Origin: Isoetes taiwanensis
Lineage: Eukaryota > Streptophyta > Lycopodiopsida > Isoetales > Isoetaceae
Length of the DNA stretch: 64,000 nt
Direction: 5' to 3'
Assembly: GCA_021234155.1 (NCBI GenBank)
Contig: JAJEKV010000039.1
Coordinates: forward strand, 11,669,077-11,733,076
Part shown: one piece after another, positions 1 to 10,203 of the stretch
Position numbering within the stretch: position 1 is the stretch's first letter
How the letters are laid out: each line of letters opens with the position of its first letter
Notes under the pieces: generated by a model
Told to the model about the DNA's origin: nothing
The model's database searches: none
What the model saw: only the letters and a program-made list of their open reading frames with translations
Made by a program: the position numbers and the translations under genes

Positions 1-1013
1 GAATGGTGCACAGACCTTCCAGTTCTTTAGCAAAATAACTCCAAAAATTTGAGTTTGGTCCCACTCATAAAAACATAGACTTACGCTGAAGGCGATCCAT
101 AGAGCCCAACGCCATGGAATCATCCTTACAGCCCATATATATGCCTCTACTAATGCGCGGCAATGGGGGACTAGTTTGTATCTAAATCTTTCTTTCTGGT
201 GGGATATGCTTCACTGCCTCCTTTAGCAGAAATAAAATGATAATGATAATGATGATATCAATCAAGCCATTATAGACTCTATGACATAATACATAACAAA
301 ATAAGACATTTATCTCAAAACACCATATGTGTCAAAGTCACATTAAATTATATAACTCTATGATATCAACACTTTCTGACCAAACATCTCTAATATAAGT
401 GCTTAACAACTGCATAGGTAATCTCTATAATTCACTCAAAGTAACTGCATGGATACCATGCCTAGTCCTGATATGTTCATCCTTCCTATGTAAAGGAGTG
501 TCACTTCTTTGTTCACACTTATTTTCTTTCTTACAAATTACGTGGGAAGAACACGTGTACATATTCATTCATTACTGAAGTTGTGATGCCCACATCTGGA
601 AACCTATTCACTTGGTGTGAGCACATCCGAATTTGATGTCGATACGTGTGGATGACAGTGAGTGACAAGCTCTGTACATAAAAAGGTAAATTTCCTACAT
701 AATTTAAGCTAGCAGTGAGCATTAAGCAAAAAACTAGTTTTCAGCCGGAAAATACGAAGAATTCGATGGTTTTTTTTACCGGAAAAGTGCCTGAGATTTT
801 TTTTTTTTTAATATCGAAAATTCTTGATTTCAACAGGTAGGCTGCCAAGGTTCCCGGGAATTTGACGTTCACTGATAATGCATTAATGGCGGCCAGTACC
901 AAGCATATGCAGCAAATCAAATCTGGTTGCAATCCACAACAGTTGTATCTACAACAGTTTGTATCTGCCAGAATCTTGTGCGGCTATTCAACGCTTTGAA
1001 TGGCATTTAAGTA
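1..1013. other. intergenic stretch, no gene seen
   Basis: No open frame here has recognisable protein similarity, and only short chance frames are present. The sequence is AT-rich with short simple runs, for example a gat/aat run near 235-260 and T runs near 770-810. I see no RNA gene. The stretch ends at the TAA target site of the Harbinger element. Confidence 0.5.
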
Positions 1014-1016
1014 TAA

Positions 1017-1097
1017 GGGTGCATTCCCATTAAACCGAATTACGATAATTATCTTGCCATGTGGCAATCCCAGATCCGAAATCGGCCTTTCCCATTA
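1017..1097 (+). repeat. left terminal inverted repeat of Harbinger element
   Basis: The outer 16 bp match the other end with one mismatch. The inner CCTTTCCCATTA at 1086-1097 also has an inverted partner at the other end. The middle of the arm has diverged. Confidence 0.8.
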
Positions 1098-2057
1098 ATT
1101 TAAGCGAACCCATTTTGGCTTACGTGGCAAAGGCGGACTCCCTTTTTTCGGAAGTTCGTTGCCACTTCCAAAAGACTGAACTTTCGTCTGGCTTTGTCCT
1201 TTTATAAAAATCTAACCGGGCATCTAGAAACCTTACCGGCTAGATTGAACTCCTCCTTCCACTCATATAGAGTAACAGAACTTGGCGTCGTTTTTGGAGT
1301 CCATATACAACGGCCATCAAGACGTTTCTTATGCATTCAAGTTCTTTCTATTACGGTGATTTTGATTTCAAGCATTAAGACAATGAGAGGAAATGGCAGC
1401 AATTCCGAGCTCTGGATTTCGAATTTATGCACAGCAGTTCCAGATCTGTATTTCCATTTTCGATTCATTAATTTTCAATTTTCAAGTCTATTTTATAAAA
1501 TAAATACTTGTGTAGCAAAACTCTTTTGCAGGCCTCCTGAATAGTGAAGACTGTGTACAAGAAACACAAGAACTGGAAGAAATTTATAATTTCTGCACTG
1601 GTAATGGTAATGGTGCTTCTAATGTAGAGAATTTTGCCCAAGGACCTGCCAATTCCAAGAATGCAAGAAATTATGTGAGTACTCATTGGACTGCTCATGA
1701 ATTGATGATTCTTCAGGCTGCCAAGAAGACAGATGAGGAGAAGCGTATGTTTGGGGGAAGTAGAGAGAAAATGAAGAAACGAGATGTAAGATGGAGCGAG
1801 ATTGAAGACTATTGTTGGAAACACGATGATAGAAGATCTCATAAAGCTTGCTTGACAAAATAGGAGGGGCTGGCAGGAGACTTTAACAAGATCAATGATT
1901 ATAAGAGGGAAATTCCTAGCAGACGAAATAGCTACTGGCAGAGCGCAAAGATTGCAATTTGCCTACTAACTTCTTCTTGGATGTTTATGATGCAATGGAC
2001 AGATGGTATGGAAGAAAGGCATCAGTTAATCCTGGTGGCCTTGTGTCTGAATCTTCC

Positions 2058-2137
2058 ATTCCAAGCTCTTTCACCACTCCACATTCAACACATCTTCCAT
2101 TCCAAGCTCTTTCACCACTCCACATTCAACACTAGGT
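2058..2137 (+). repeat. two-copy 40-bp tandem duplication in ORF1
   Basis: The block ATTCCAAGCTCTTTCACCAC with its flanks occurs twice in direct order, one copy directly after the other, within the decayed ORF1. It looks like a slippage duplication. A probable intron (GTAATACT) follows. Confidence 0.7.
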
Positions 2138-2441
2138 AATACTTTTTCTAGTCATTTTATCTATTCATGTTGCATTAATACTCTAAATTTTATTTGGTTA
2201 ATCAATACAAGGGAATGACCCAGACATCACGCAAGATGAGGATGATGTCAGTGAGGTCCCAAATACACCAGTGGATCCTGATGGTGGAAATATTAATGGT
2301 ACTGATAAACCCCCGGAGTATAGCAGTGGGAAGAAAAGGGGTAGAATGCCTCGTGGTATAGATGGATGGATCAATTTGATGCAAAAAAGTGAAGAATCCA
2401 AGATGGAATGGCGTGCAAGGCAAGAGAGTATGCAAAAAGAG

Positions 2442-2623
2442 CGAGCGTCTTATTTAACAACCACAGTCATGTTTGAACCAGCATGAAATAAAAAAAAACT
2501 CAGTGTATTTTTTCTCTCAATGTGGCTTTAACATGACACTCACTAAAAAATTCGTTAAGTCCACAAAAACCTCGTGTATTTTTTTTGGTTCAAGCATGAC
2601 AGTGGTTGTTAAATACCACGATC
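2442..2623. mobile_element. Mutator-like MITE nested in ORF1
   Basis: The ends form a long inverted repeat. TATTTAACAACCACAGTCAT at 2451-2470 pairs with TATTTAACAACCACTGTCAT read from the other end (reverse strand of 2596-2615), and the match continues into TTGAACCA on the inside and GA-CGT on the outside. Both sides carry the 10-bp direct repeat GCAAAAAGAG (2432-2441 and 2624-2633). A 9-11 bp duplication with long TIRs is the Mutator/MULE signature. There is no internal coding capacity. Confidence 0.78.
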
Positions 2624-2979
2624 GCAAAAAGAGTTGCATGGAGAGACACTTGCCATTAAGAGGCAAGGCTTAGAGATTGCAGCTACAGCTGCAAATGCAC
2701 TTCATGTAATGGCTAATGGGTTCCTCCAACTTTGTCAAAATTATTCCACTTCCAAGTGATGTGAGTGTCCTTTTTCTAGCTTTGTGTTTTTGAATTTTGC
2801 TTTCTACATTATTTCTCTAATTCTGTCGTTGGGTTTGTGCAGGACATGATAAAAAGCTTGGCCTTTTTTAAACCTAGCATGATGTATGGATTCAGTTTCT
2901 ATTCTGTAACTTTCTAAAATTCTAGTTTGATCTTATAAAGATAACAAAGTTTGTGCATTGCCAGACTTTTGTGAGTGAA

Positions 2980-3480
2980 CTCGTCTACTTATTGTAAGGG
3001 CTATGCATTTTTATTGTAGTGCATATATACTCATTGTAAGACTTATGGTAAGGTAAAAGATATGCCTGTAACTTTCAAAAAGGTTATATCAATGAGTTTT
3101 TATTTGGAGTCACCTGGCAAAGACTCTGCAATAGAAATGTGTGGAACCATCAATATCAACATGTTCACTTACAATCACTCTAAAAATATCTCAGAAATTA
3201 GGCCTTTTTTGATTGTAGTACCCGTCTACTCATTGTAAGACTCATTGCAAAAGCGTGGCTAAGACTAAGCATGAAAATCATGTGGACCCATCAAATATCA
3301 ACAAGTTTTCACTTGCACTCTAACCCAATATTTCACACATTACTTTACGTAAGGCATTTTTATGATAGTACCTATGTACTCATTGTAAGGGCTATGAGTG
3401 TAACTTCTAAAAAGCTATATCAATAAGTTGTCATTTGCAATCACGTGTAAAATGGACCCATCACTTTCTTTGAACCTTAA
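2980..3480 (+). repeat. three diverged direct repeats inside the Harbinger element
   Basis: A unit with a T-rich lead, a GTAGT-like word, CTACTCATTGTAAG or a close variant, and ATCAATRAGTTnTCAnTTG recurs about every 150-190 bp (around 2985, 3215 and 3365). It is non-coding and lies between ORF1 and the transposase. It may be degenerate subterminal DNA or a decayed insertion. Confidence 0.45.
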
Positions 3481-3894
3481 GGAACATTATTAACAAATAA
3501 AGTGAATGTACGTTCAATTCATCCACTAACATGAAATCAACCCAACTAATGAAATATTAGAAAATCCCTGGCAATCAATGGGGAAACTTTATTTAACATG
3601 AAAACCATTTAGTTATATTAGTTATATATCATGAAACTTTGTACAAGAAGTCAGGAAACTTTCTAGCATGAATTTCATTGCACCACTGTAAAATATAACA
3701 AAGAATATTATACAACATAACAGGAAACATTCTAACATAAATTTTATAGCACCACTTTAACCCAATACTTCAGAATTACATAATAGCAAGCTTTTAATCC
3801 AATATTTCAATAATAGCAAGCTTTTAGAAACAAATCCAACTCTAACTTTTCATCTACAATTCCATAATGAACGTGATTGCACAACTGGCATTGT

Positions 3895-5234
3895 TCATCG
3901 ATTTGACCACAAATGGTCACATATGACTTGTCGCAATTGATGTCCAATGTTGTGAGGCTCACGCCCAATGGGCTCATCTCTATAAGGAGCTGCATGATTA
4001 TAGTCGTTGAGGCTTTCAATCACAGTTTGTGAGTAACGATCACACCTGTCTATTATGATGTTGTGGAGCATACAACAAGCAATGATGATTCTGGACAAAG
4101 CTTTCTTGTACAGCTTCCTATTAAGTAGCTGCCAAGACTTTTTAAGAAGACCAAAAGAACGCTCCACAGGCATTCGAGTAGATGAATGCATATAATTGTA
4201 CCTGTCAATTTTAGGAGGTAGTGTTGTACCAGGAAAAGGTACAATGAGCTATGGCAGCAATGGGTAACCAGCATCACCAAGAACGTATTCAGGAATACTC
4301 TGACCCGATATTTGGATTGATGCACCATTCAACCTCTCACCTCTTTGAACTAGATGGGCAATATTTGAAATTCTAAGTTGTCGCGCATCGTTTACACTAC
4401 TAGGATTTTCAGCAACAACATCCAAAAATCTAGTTCGACTGTCCACAATGACTTGCACTAGCATGGAGAAGTTCTTATCTCTATCAAACCAGTCAACTTC
4501 ACTTTCATATTCAGGGAGCTCCATGACAATGTATGTGGCATCGATGGCTCCACAACAATTAGGAAAGCCATGCATAGCTTGAAAACCGCGCTTCACTCTA
4601 ATTATGTCTTCACCTGTTGGCCACTGCAAATGCCTCTGATCAGTCTTTAATAATGCTTCAACAAACTTCAAAGTTACCCGTGATGATGTAGGTGATCCAA
4701 CACCAAATAGCTCTGATAAAGTTATAAAGCTATCACCTGATGTTAATCTCTTAAGAGCAATGGCAACCTATTTCTCTACGGAAACCACACGATTGGGAAT
4801 GGAATAGAAACATGCAGGTGTACGGGACTCTAGTTCAGGCGCAACCAATTCACAAATGTAACGAAAGGTACCTTGAGAAATTCTAAAAAGATCTTTGAAT
4901 TTAGTTGCATCTACTATCATCCCATAATCTTCAAAATGGTACCATCAATGAATTGAGCGAGGTCTAATGTACCATTGTCCATATTTAATCCGGTTAGAGT
5001 ACCTCTGGGGAGATGTAATTCTTCTGACAATATTGATAAGAATAAGATGGTTGACATTCTCTCTTGTTGTTCTTCATCATTTTCAATAATATCAGAAAGC
5101 AACAAAGAAGTCGTTTCTTGAACCTGGAAATCTTCTTCATCATCCCAAAGGGCATCGATGTCATCCAAGAGCTTCAATGCTATCATCATAGCTTGGAGCA
5201 GCAGTGCTAGTAGAAGAAATACATGTGCATCCAT
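3895..5234 (-). pseudogene. PIF/Harbinger DDE transposase (HARBI1-like), broken
   Basis: The DDE nuclease core is clear on the minus strand. The first Asp is in GAIDATYI (near 4545), the second in VLGDAGYP (near 4265), and the Glu is in PVERSFGLLKKSW (near 4155). The helical lead DLFRISQGTFRYICELV lies upstream near 4890 and the C-terminal CCMLHNIIIDRCDRY follows at 4050-4080. The frame is interrupted by a TAG at 4249-4251 (after GYPLLP, where the family normally has Trp) and a TAG after SVEK near 4769. Near 4918-4940 it changes frame into an acidic N-terminal part (DDIDALWDDEEDF) that opens upstream to about 5234. The catalytic triad survives but the protein cannot be read through. It belongs to the same element as ORF1. 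Confidence 0.85.
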
Positions 5235-5337
5235 GAATTTGTTTCGGCAGTAGAAAAATTTGAACGAGAAATCGGCAGCAGAAAAATTCGAACTAAAAAG
5301 AGGAAACCGGAACGCAAACGGTAAACAAACTAGCACC

Positions 5338-5416
5338 TAATGGGAAAGGTATCCCAATTACAATTCCAGTTTTGCTGACGTGGAAAAGTGGGGTGCACCC
5401 TAATGGGGATGCACCC
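5338..5416 (-). repeat. right terminal inverted repeat of Harbinger element
   Basis: This is the inverted partner of 1017-1097. The terminus reads TAATGGGGATGCACCC and is followed by the TAA target duplication. A third, partial GGTGCACCC copy lies just inside at 5392-5400. Confidence 0.8.
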
Positions 5417-5419
5417 TAA

Positions 5420-6375
5420 GGGAAAATACCCCGCGAACGTTTTTCGAGAAATAATCTGCGAGGCGGCGCCGCCAGCGGTGGCGGCGCACGAGCGACGGAG
5501 CCGGGAGTGCGTTCTCCCACCGCGAGCAGATTTTTCCCTGAGAAACCCGAGAGGGGTATTTTCTAGTGCGTAATGAACGTTGCCTCAGATTACGGACGTG
5601 AAAAATCCCAGCTCTATTATGCCATGATGCGACGATTTGTGGCTCTGCCATAGCCAAAACTATAAAACTATGATTTGCTTGGATCTGTGATGCCTTGAAG
5701 GACTGAAAAGTTGCGGATCCAGTGGAAGGCTCACCTCTTTTTCGTATTCTCTTTCCACTGTAAGCAGCCATCCTTTGCTTCTCAGTTTCTCAAAACCCCA
5801 GTTGAGAAATTATCTTCTGGCTCTTTCATTCTGGTGGCTTCTCTTAGATAACAAAGCTTAAAGACGCCATCGCCAAGTATTGCAAACACTGCAACATGCA
5901 AGGATTTGGAGCTCTGTTCTGAACCCAAAAATAGTCATATGTCGCTTAGATATTTAAAAAGGAAAGCCCTTTTTCAAGCCTATCAAGTTATCTCTTGGTA
6001 AGCATAGTTTTCTCAAGGATTTCTCATTTGGCGCAGCATAGTTCCGGCATTTCTGTAAGAACAGGGGTTCCGGCGTTTCTGTAAGAACAGGGCAAACATG
6101 TCTAAGGGGAAACTTGGCGGCGCTGCTCTGCAAAACCAGGAAGATTTTCTGCTTTATAAAAGACATAGAATTTTACAGTAATCTGAAGGCAACGTTCATT
6201 ACGTACTAGGTAATTCCCCCTTCGAGTCGAGAAGCTTTCCTCGAGGGAATATCTTGAGGCGGCTCCGCCAGACGAGGCGGCGCATGAGCAGCGGAGTCGC
6301 GAGTGCACCGCCAAGTCTGGCGGTGCTGCCGAGGGATATGCCCTCGAGGAAAGCCTCGAGAGAGGGGAAATTACC
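5420..6375. mobile_element. GC-rich composite of inverted repeats and hairpins
   Basis: A 25-26 bp inverted repeat, CGTAATGAACGTTGCC plus CAGATTAC, is at 5569-5593 and inverted at 6178-6203. Outside each arm sits a separate GC-rich hairpin: 5420-5565, with ends GGGAAAATACCCC and GGGGTATTTTC, and about 6208-6375, with ends GGTAATTCCCCC and GGGGAAATTACC. Both hairpin cores contain GGCGGC/GCCGCC-rich stems. This looks like a non-autonomous element with complex termini. There is no convincing coding region inside. The short frames on both strands come from the GC-rich stems. Confidence 0.5.
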
Positions 6376-8582
6376 TTAGGTAATAACCATTGGCTTCAAA
6401 TTTCCATATTCTATCCCTCAGTGGTGCATCGATTCGCTCAGTGGTGCATTAGTCGTAGGAGGAAGCAGAAGATTTTATCAGAAAAAGGTGAAGGAAGCAG
6501 AAGATTTAATCTTAGAAGGCTAAAAAATACCAGAACAGTAGCGGCTTTCTTCTGCACCATAGCGTTTGATTCGTCTATTCGTGCAGAATTCAGTTTAAGT
6601 CGAAAGATTTGCGGCAGACAGGGCGTTGGCTCGCTAAGTCAAAAGATTTGCAGCAGACAAATAAGAAAGATCCTTAGCTAAGAAAGATCCTTAGCACAAA
6701 AAGGTATTGCATTCAAAGTTTTTGAGATCTCTACAAAATTATGAACAAAATTGTGAAAAATGCAACACATTTTAACATTGCCTCAGCACTGGAGCCTTTT
6801 TCTATCCAAATATATGCCTTATCGAACAAACTTATATTCTGCAACTAAATTAGAATGCATCTCATCCTCTGACTCATTCAGGTCATGATCGTCAGAACTA
6901 TTCGTGTCCTCTGCTTCATTTTCAAAACTGGATATACTTGACCGATCTTCATCATTGTCTATGAATGAAACTTCATCATCATATCTGGGAACCTTTTTAG
7001 GTGCTTAGCTTTACCCAATCTGTATACTGACCTTAGTACATGCAACGGATTCCAACTTTGGGCAATAGTGAGACATGTGGCCTATTGAACATGCAGTATC
7101 TATGATAGTGGCTAATATGACCTCTTGCTCTAAACTGTTGTTATGTAGAACTTTAAGGTACGTTGTAAGGGTTGAATTTTGTATTTATTTAATGTGAGCA
7201 TATTAGGTGAATTGCGTATTTATTTGTACACATTACACACAATATGAAGGTGATTCCATGCAAGTGCCAAGTGTGTCTTTGCTTTGCTAGCTGCCCCATA
7301 AGTTTTTCCATTATAGAGCATATGTTTCATTAGGCTTAAATTTTCTTGTGCAAACTTGTCTAAGAGGCCGCTATGCTATAGTGGTAAGACATTTTGATGA
7401 TGAGTTGATCCTTCCAAAGGATATGATATGTATAAGAGACTGACTTTGCTTTAGAAAATGAGATTTGCACAATGATAATTGGAGGTGTAACTTTTTTGAC
7501 ATAAAGTACATTAACAATCTTTCTAGATCTTTCTAAATGCACAAATCAGTACCCACTACGCATGAGAAATAACTTATATTTAGAATCAGAAATAACGGGA
7601 AATAGCAACATATCGTGCGAGAGCAGATCATATTGCAGCAATATTATAATGGTTATGTGAAATTCATTTTGTAATGTCTAGCAACAACGCTTGTTCTCCA
7701 TTGAATAAATAGTTTCAGAATAAAAAATCATGTCGACTATTGTTTTAAGATTATTTGGACTATGTCTGCAGCCTGCCCTGCATGTTGAATCAGATTTTTG
7801 AAGCTGTAACTACACACTCATCATCAGACGCTTTTTGAGGTAAGGTGCCCTGCTTTGTAAGATAACATGTCCCTTATCTCTTGCAGAGAGTTAACAAAAT
7901 TAATAAGGATAGAAATGTAAATCACAGATGATTAGATTAACATGCATGTGATTTTTATTTGCATTAGCACACTTTGTTTCCTGCAGAGCAATTAACAGCA
8001 TGCTTCCATCTTAGGCGTGTTTCCGTTGCAGGCCATTAGTACTCTAGGAGTTCTTAAGCAAGCACGAAAACTACAGTTCTACCACAAGTTCTTACCAAAT
8101 GAAGGCTGAAATAGAGGAAAGGGAAGCTAGAGCTACAAAAAAGAAACTGTTGTAGGAAATGAGGTGGACTACACAAATGAATCATCAGCAATGCTTTGTG
8201 TTTTATCTTGCTAATATAAGAGTACTTCCTAATCCATTCATAAGAAACTCTGTAATAGGTTTTATGGTACACAAATGGAACAAAATAAAAAAATATTAAA
8301 AATTTACCTCCAGAACTCCAAGGACCTTTAATCATATCTTAGGCAGCCAAGCCTTCAATCTGAGACCTCAAACGCATTCCTAAGTCCTGCGGCTTGCAAA
8401 AAAATCCCTGCTGAAACAGTAAAAGTACATGCATATACCGGCATAATCAGCAAGAAATGTATGTGATGTAACAATGTTACAGGTGCTCCCACGAGTATAG
8501 CTGGAATCAGACCCTTGACGGACGTCCATGAGCATGGGGGTATTGTTAGTTGCAATTGCCGGGCAGTTGTGATTAATGGGCC
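6376..8582. other. mostly non-coding stretch with one possible acidic exon
   Basis: The first 25 bp (GGTAATAACCATTGGC plus TTCAAATT) recur inverted at about 10177-10200, so a related element could span 6377-10203. Short direct repeats (CTCAGTGGTGCAT twice near 6418-6450, and GGAAGCAGAAGAT twice) follow. Apart from the exon at 6819-6996 I see nothing coding. Near 7370-7391 there is a weak tRNA-like A-box (TATAGTGGTAAGAC) without a good B-box. Confidence 0.35.
6819..6996 (-). CDS. possible acidic C-terminal exon
   Basis: On the minus strand an open frame follows an acceptor-like CCTAAAAAG at about 6997 and ends at a TAA (6819-6821). It encodes about 58 residues dominated by Asp, Glu and Ser, for example VSFIDNDEDRSSISSFENEA and DDHDLNESEDEM. 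Such composition is unlikely from random AT-rich sequence and suggests the acidic tail of a nuclear protein. There is no start codon, no recognisable domain and no confidently joined upstream exon. It may be a remnant. Confidence 0.3.
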
Positions 8583-9131
8583 CATTAGGGTTTTTTTGAG
8601 ATTAAAAAAGGGCCTTCAAAACATGCCAACTAAGCCAAATGAAGATAAATAAACTACCAATAAGAAATCAGAGTCTGACGGGTCCAGTCAGCAAAACTGT
8701 TATAACTAACTCACTGGATCATATTTTCTAGCATAACTATTGGTAGAAACGTCCAAATGAGGTCTCGTTTAGTGCAATAGATAGATCTCGTTGAGATCTT
8801 TCCAATCTTAGATGCTTTGCACATATTTTAACCACTTATGATTGTCAAAACTCTAAAAAATATAGTTTTTACCATTTTTCACTATCCTACAGGGCTAAAA
8901 GATATGCAAACCACCCAAGGTTAGAAAGATCTCAATGAGATCTATCTATTGCACCAAACAAGAGCTCATTTGGACTTTTCTATCAACACTTATGCTAGAA
9001 AATGTGATCCAAAGGAGTTAGTTATATGGCTGGATTGGCACGAGGGATTGATTATTTTCTGATTGGTAGTTCGTATAGCTTAGTCAGCAGTTCTTAGAAG
9101 GCCCTTTTATGATCTCAAAAAATCCCTAATG
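8583..9131. mobile_element. 549-bp foldback / MITE-like element
   Basis: The left arm (8583-about 8812, starting CATTAGGGTTTTTTTGAGAT) and the right arm (about 8920-9131, the reverse complement starting CATTAGGGATTTTTTGAGAT) form an inverted repeat over some 210-230 bp, with AGATAGATCTC-GAGATCTTTC near the centre. A short AT-rich loop separates the arms. There are no ORFs, and I could not define a target-site duplication. Confidence 0.7.
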
Positions 9132-10203
9132 CATGTTGACTGTAATCAGTCTATGGTGACAGAATGCGGAATAAGTGACAATAGTTGCTAGCGGCAGATA
9201 ATGGGTCGCTAGGGGCACTAATATTATCAAATATTAGTGCGGAAGGAGCTTGCAAGATCTGTAGATGCGGAAGATCTATATTAATGCATGGAAAACTAAG
9301 TTGTTTTTGGAACTAGTGTTAGCATTAGGGGTTAAAAAAACATTAATATAAAGAAATGGGAGATAGCTATAGTTAAAGGTGACCATTATATGGACACGTG
9401 ACAGAAAATGGCTCGATGGGCGAAACCTGTTATAAAACAGGTCGAATAGATTCGTTTCAGGCCAGAATGCCAGATCTGGTGGTCGTGGCTAAGGAAGATG
9501 CAATTGGGATCGAATCAAGAGCCAGCTCGGCCGGATTGACTGGACAGGACTGTAGGTAGCTTCAGTGGTGATGATTATAAAGCCTGGAGGGCGAATTTGT
9601 GAAGGAGGTCAGAATTGGGTCCTGAGAGAAAGAAGCCAGCAAATTTTGCTTTTAGGAAGCAATTATCCGGGTTTGAAACTTGATCGAGTGATCGATTTAG
9701 CAAAGACAAAGCCGCCAGAGTGGCCATAGAGCGCATTGATTCTTCCCGTAGGGCGTAAAGTCAAGCCGTGCGGTACGAAATGTTATTCACTCGTGGGAAT
9801 TTGCCGAGAGGATCCAAATCGTCCCCAAGAAACTCCCGTTGGGGAGCAGGCCAAATTGATCGGGCCGAGGGGATCCGGGATCCTTGGTGTAGGTTTTTGA
9901 AGTCGATCTTATGCGATTTACGGGCATAGGATTGTTCCAGAAATTTTTTGCGTAACAAGTGGCATCGAAGCATATGATGACTGAACAATAAGGAACCTGC
10001 TAAAGTGGATGGATGCAGCGGCAACTTCTACAAAGGTCGTGTTTATCGGAGATGGATTGAAGCCAGAGATCGGAGAGGGATTGCTGTGCCCCTGTTTTGC
10101 TCTAATTTGGACTCTGGCGGCGCCGCTCCACAAAACGCGAAGCCTTATTCTGCATAATAATATTGACGGAGTAATGACATAATTTGAAGCCATTGGTTAT
10201 TAC
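9132..10203. other. non-coding, related to the GC-rich composite element
   Basis: The right part (about 9960-10200) resembles the right half of the 5.4-6.4 kb composite: a GGCGGCGCCGCTC-CAAAAC block followed by an AAnnTGAAGnCA-ATTACG terminus. The middle (9780-9900) has further GC-rich inverted segments (GGGGATCCGGGATCC). The minus-strand frames here lack recognisable domains and probably ride on the repeat. A polymorphic-looking boundary GTTATTAC/GTGACCC at 10203/10204 marks the start of the gene-end duplication. Confidence 0.4.

Larger units (their letters stand above)
1384..2759 (+). pseudogene. Harbinger ORF1, Myb/SANT-like DNA-binding protein, broken
   Basis: In autonomous PIF/Harbinger elements ORF1 is a Myb-like protein that helps the transposase bind DNA and enter the nucleus. 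A possible first exon starts at the ATG at 1384. An acceptor at 1531 opens a frame rich in Asn and Gly, followed by the Myb-like segment (STHWTAHELMILQAAKKTDE, then RWSEIEDYCW). An in-frame TAG at 1861-1863 stands where the family usually has a tryptophan codon. The frame then shifts near 1945 and continues in another frame as LPTNFFLDVYDAMDRWYG. The C-terminal exon begins near 2213 with an acidic DEDDVSEVP stretch and is interrupted by a MITE at 2442-2623. Leaving out the MITE and one target-site copy, the frame stays open to the TGA at 2757-2759. The breaks show it is inactive. Confidence 0.7.
1017..5416. mobile_element. complete PIF/Harbinger DNA transposon, decayed
   Basis: The element starts with GGGTGCATTCCCATTA (1017-1032) and ends with the inverted copy of GGGTGCATCCCCATTA (5401-5416), one mismatch in 16. 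It is flanked on both sides by TAA (1014-1016 and 5417-5419), the 3-bp TTA/TAA target duplication of PIF/Harbinger. A second inverted match, CCTTTCCCATTA, lies about 68 bp inside each end (1086-1097 and 5338-5349), so the terminal repeats are about 80 bp and imperfect. Inside are the two genes expected of the superfamily, pointing towards each other: a Myb/SANT-like ORF1 on + and a DDE transposase on -. Both are broken, so this copy should not make active proteins. It could still be mobilised in trans because both ends are present. Confidence 0.88.

Noticed and set aside
7367-7410. tRNA gene or SINE at 7.37 kb
   Set aside because: A plausible A-box is present, but the B-box is poor and no cloverleaf forms.
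9761-10193. Overlapping minus-strand ORFs as genes
   Set aside because: They lie in GC-rich inverted repeat DNA related to the 5.4-6.4 kb element and show no protein family similarity.
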